DNA of 64,000 nucleotides from Saccharibacillus deserti. GTDB taxonomy: Bacteria; Bacillota; Bacilli; Paenibacillales; Paenibacillaceae. The stretch spans positions 868,001 to 932,000 of the forward strand of contig NZ_JABJVN010000001.1 of NCBI RefSeq assembly GCF_013618475.1. The letters are read 5' to 3'. Shown here piece by piece: positions 63,891 to 64,000 of the stretch; position 1 is the stretch's first letter; the number at the start of each line of letters is the position of its first letter. Both the position numbers and the translations under genes were made by a program. A model generated the notes under the pieces. That model ran no database searches and had not been told where the DNA came from. It saw only the letters and a list, made by a program, of their open reading frames with translations.

Positions 63891-64000
63891 ATGAAGACGG
63901 CAAATGACAGGAAAAAGGAACAGGCGGCGGGTTTATTGTTTCTGGTGGCGACAGCGGCGTATTTGACAGGAAGCGGATGGATCGGCGGTACCCTCGGGCA
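63891..64000 (+). CDS. Membrane protein, N-terminal part only (DUF4386-like)
   Basis: The first 36 codons are in the window. The start has AAGGGGAG before ATG 63891, a charged N-terminus and then a hydrophobic helix AAGLLFLVATAAYLTGSGWIGG, as in DUF4386 membrane proteins that I recall beside LAL-type regulators. The identification rests on little sequence and on position. Confidence 0.5.
   Translation, partial: MKTANDRKKEQAAGLLFLVATAAYLTGSGWIGGTLG

Noticed and set aside
1-64000. Mobile elements, prophage, CRISPR arrays, tRNA or rRNA genes
   Set aside because: I saw no transposase, integrase, phage structural gene, regular spaced repeat or tRNA-like cloverleaf in the window.

Overview
The window looks like a chromosomal segment from a high-GC member of the Paenibacillaceae (Paenibacillus or Saccharibacillus type). 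Pointers are strong GGAGG-type ribosome binding sites, lipoprotein sugar-binding proteins of the LplA type, a Bacillus-style LexA box, a PucR/PucG/PucI purine set, a YitJ-type methyltransferase/reductase and AraC/LacI-controlled glycosidase clusters. The genus is inferred from gene content and style, not proven. I saw no rRNA, tRNA, CRISPR array, insertion sequence or prophage.

Layout. 1-8903 (+): the end of a sugar ABC permease, its substrate-binding lipoprotein, a heparinase II/III-like lyase, a GH38 alpha-mannosidase and a GH88 unsaturated glucuronyl hydrolase. This suits uptake and trimming of an acidic, mannose-containing polysaccharide. 9245-13471: a reductase (-), then an SOS-type cassette (Y-family polymerase, YolD-like, YhjD-like) behind a LexA box, and an APH-type kinase. 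13657-20904: a MarR regulator with a Fur-like box, DUF2243 plus CtaG membrane proteins, DUF4241, a nucleotidyltransferase-like protein, a divergent EamA/LysR pair, an orphan Imm51-type immunity protein and a DUF6612 lipoprotein. 21071-26548: one 1825-residue Ser/Thr kinase-AAA-GAF-PAS-GGDEF protein. 26977-33366: metE-yitJ methionine operon, CBS protein, a small unknown ORF and a second DUF6612 lipoprotein.

33580-45027: a purine/allantoin catabolism cluster. pucR (-) is divergent from allC, pucG, an NCS2 permease, an amidase, a FAH-family enzyme, pucI and allB. The amidase-FAH pair has no settled place in the known pathway. 45028-45497 holds a terminator and a modular intergenic repeat.

45498-60695: a plant-glycan island. 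It contains a GHL6-like hydrolase divergent from an AraC regulator, the uxaBAC hexuronate operon with a LacI regulator, a second LacI regulator next to a second GH38 mannosidase, and an AraC regulator divergent from an SGNH acetylesterase. Candidate operators are visible for both LacI proteins and both AraC proteins. 60827-64000: a GNAT acetyltransferase, a MalT/LAL-type LuxR activator and the start of a membrane protein.

Together the two glycan regions and the uxa operon would convert uronic-acid-rich, mannose-decorated plant or microbial polysaccharides to 2-keto-3-deoxygluconate and mannose. The purine cluster would recover nitrogen from allantoin.
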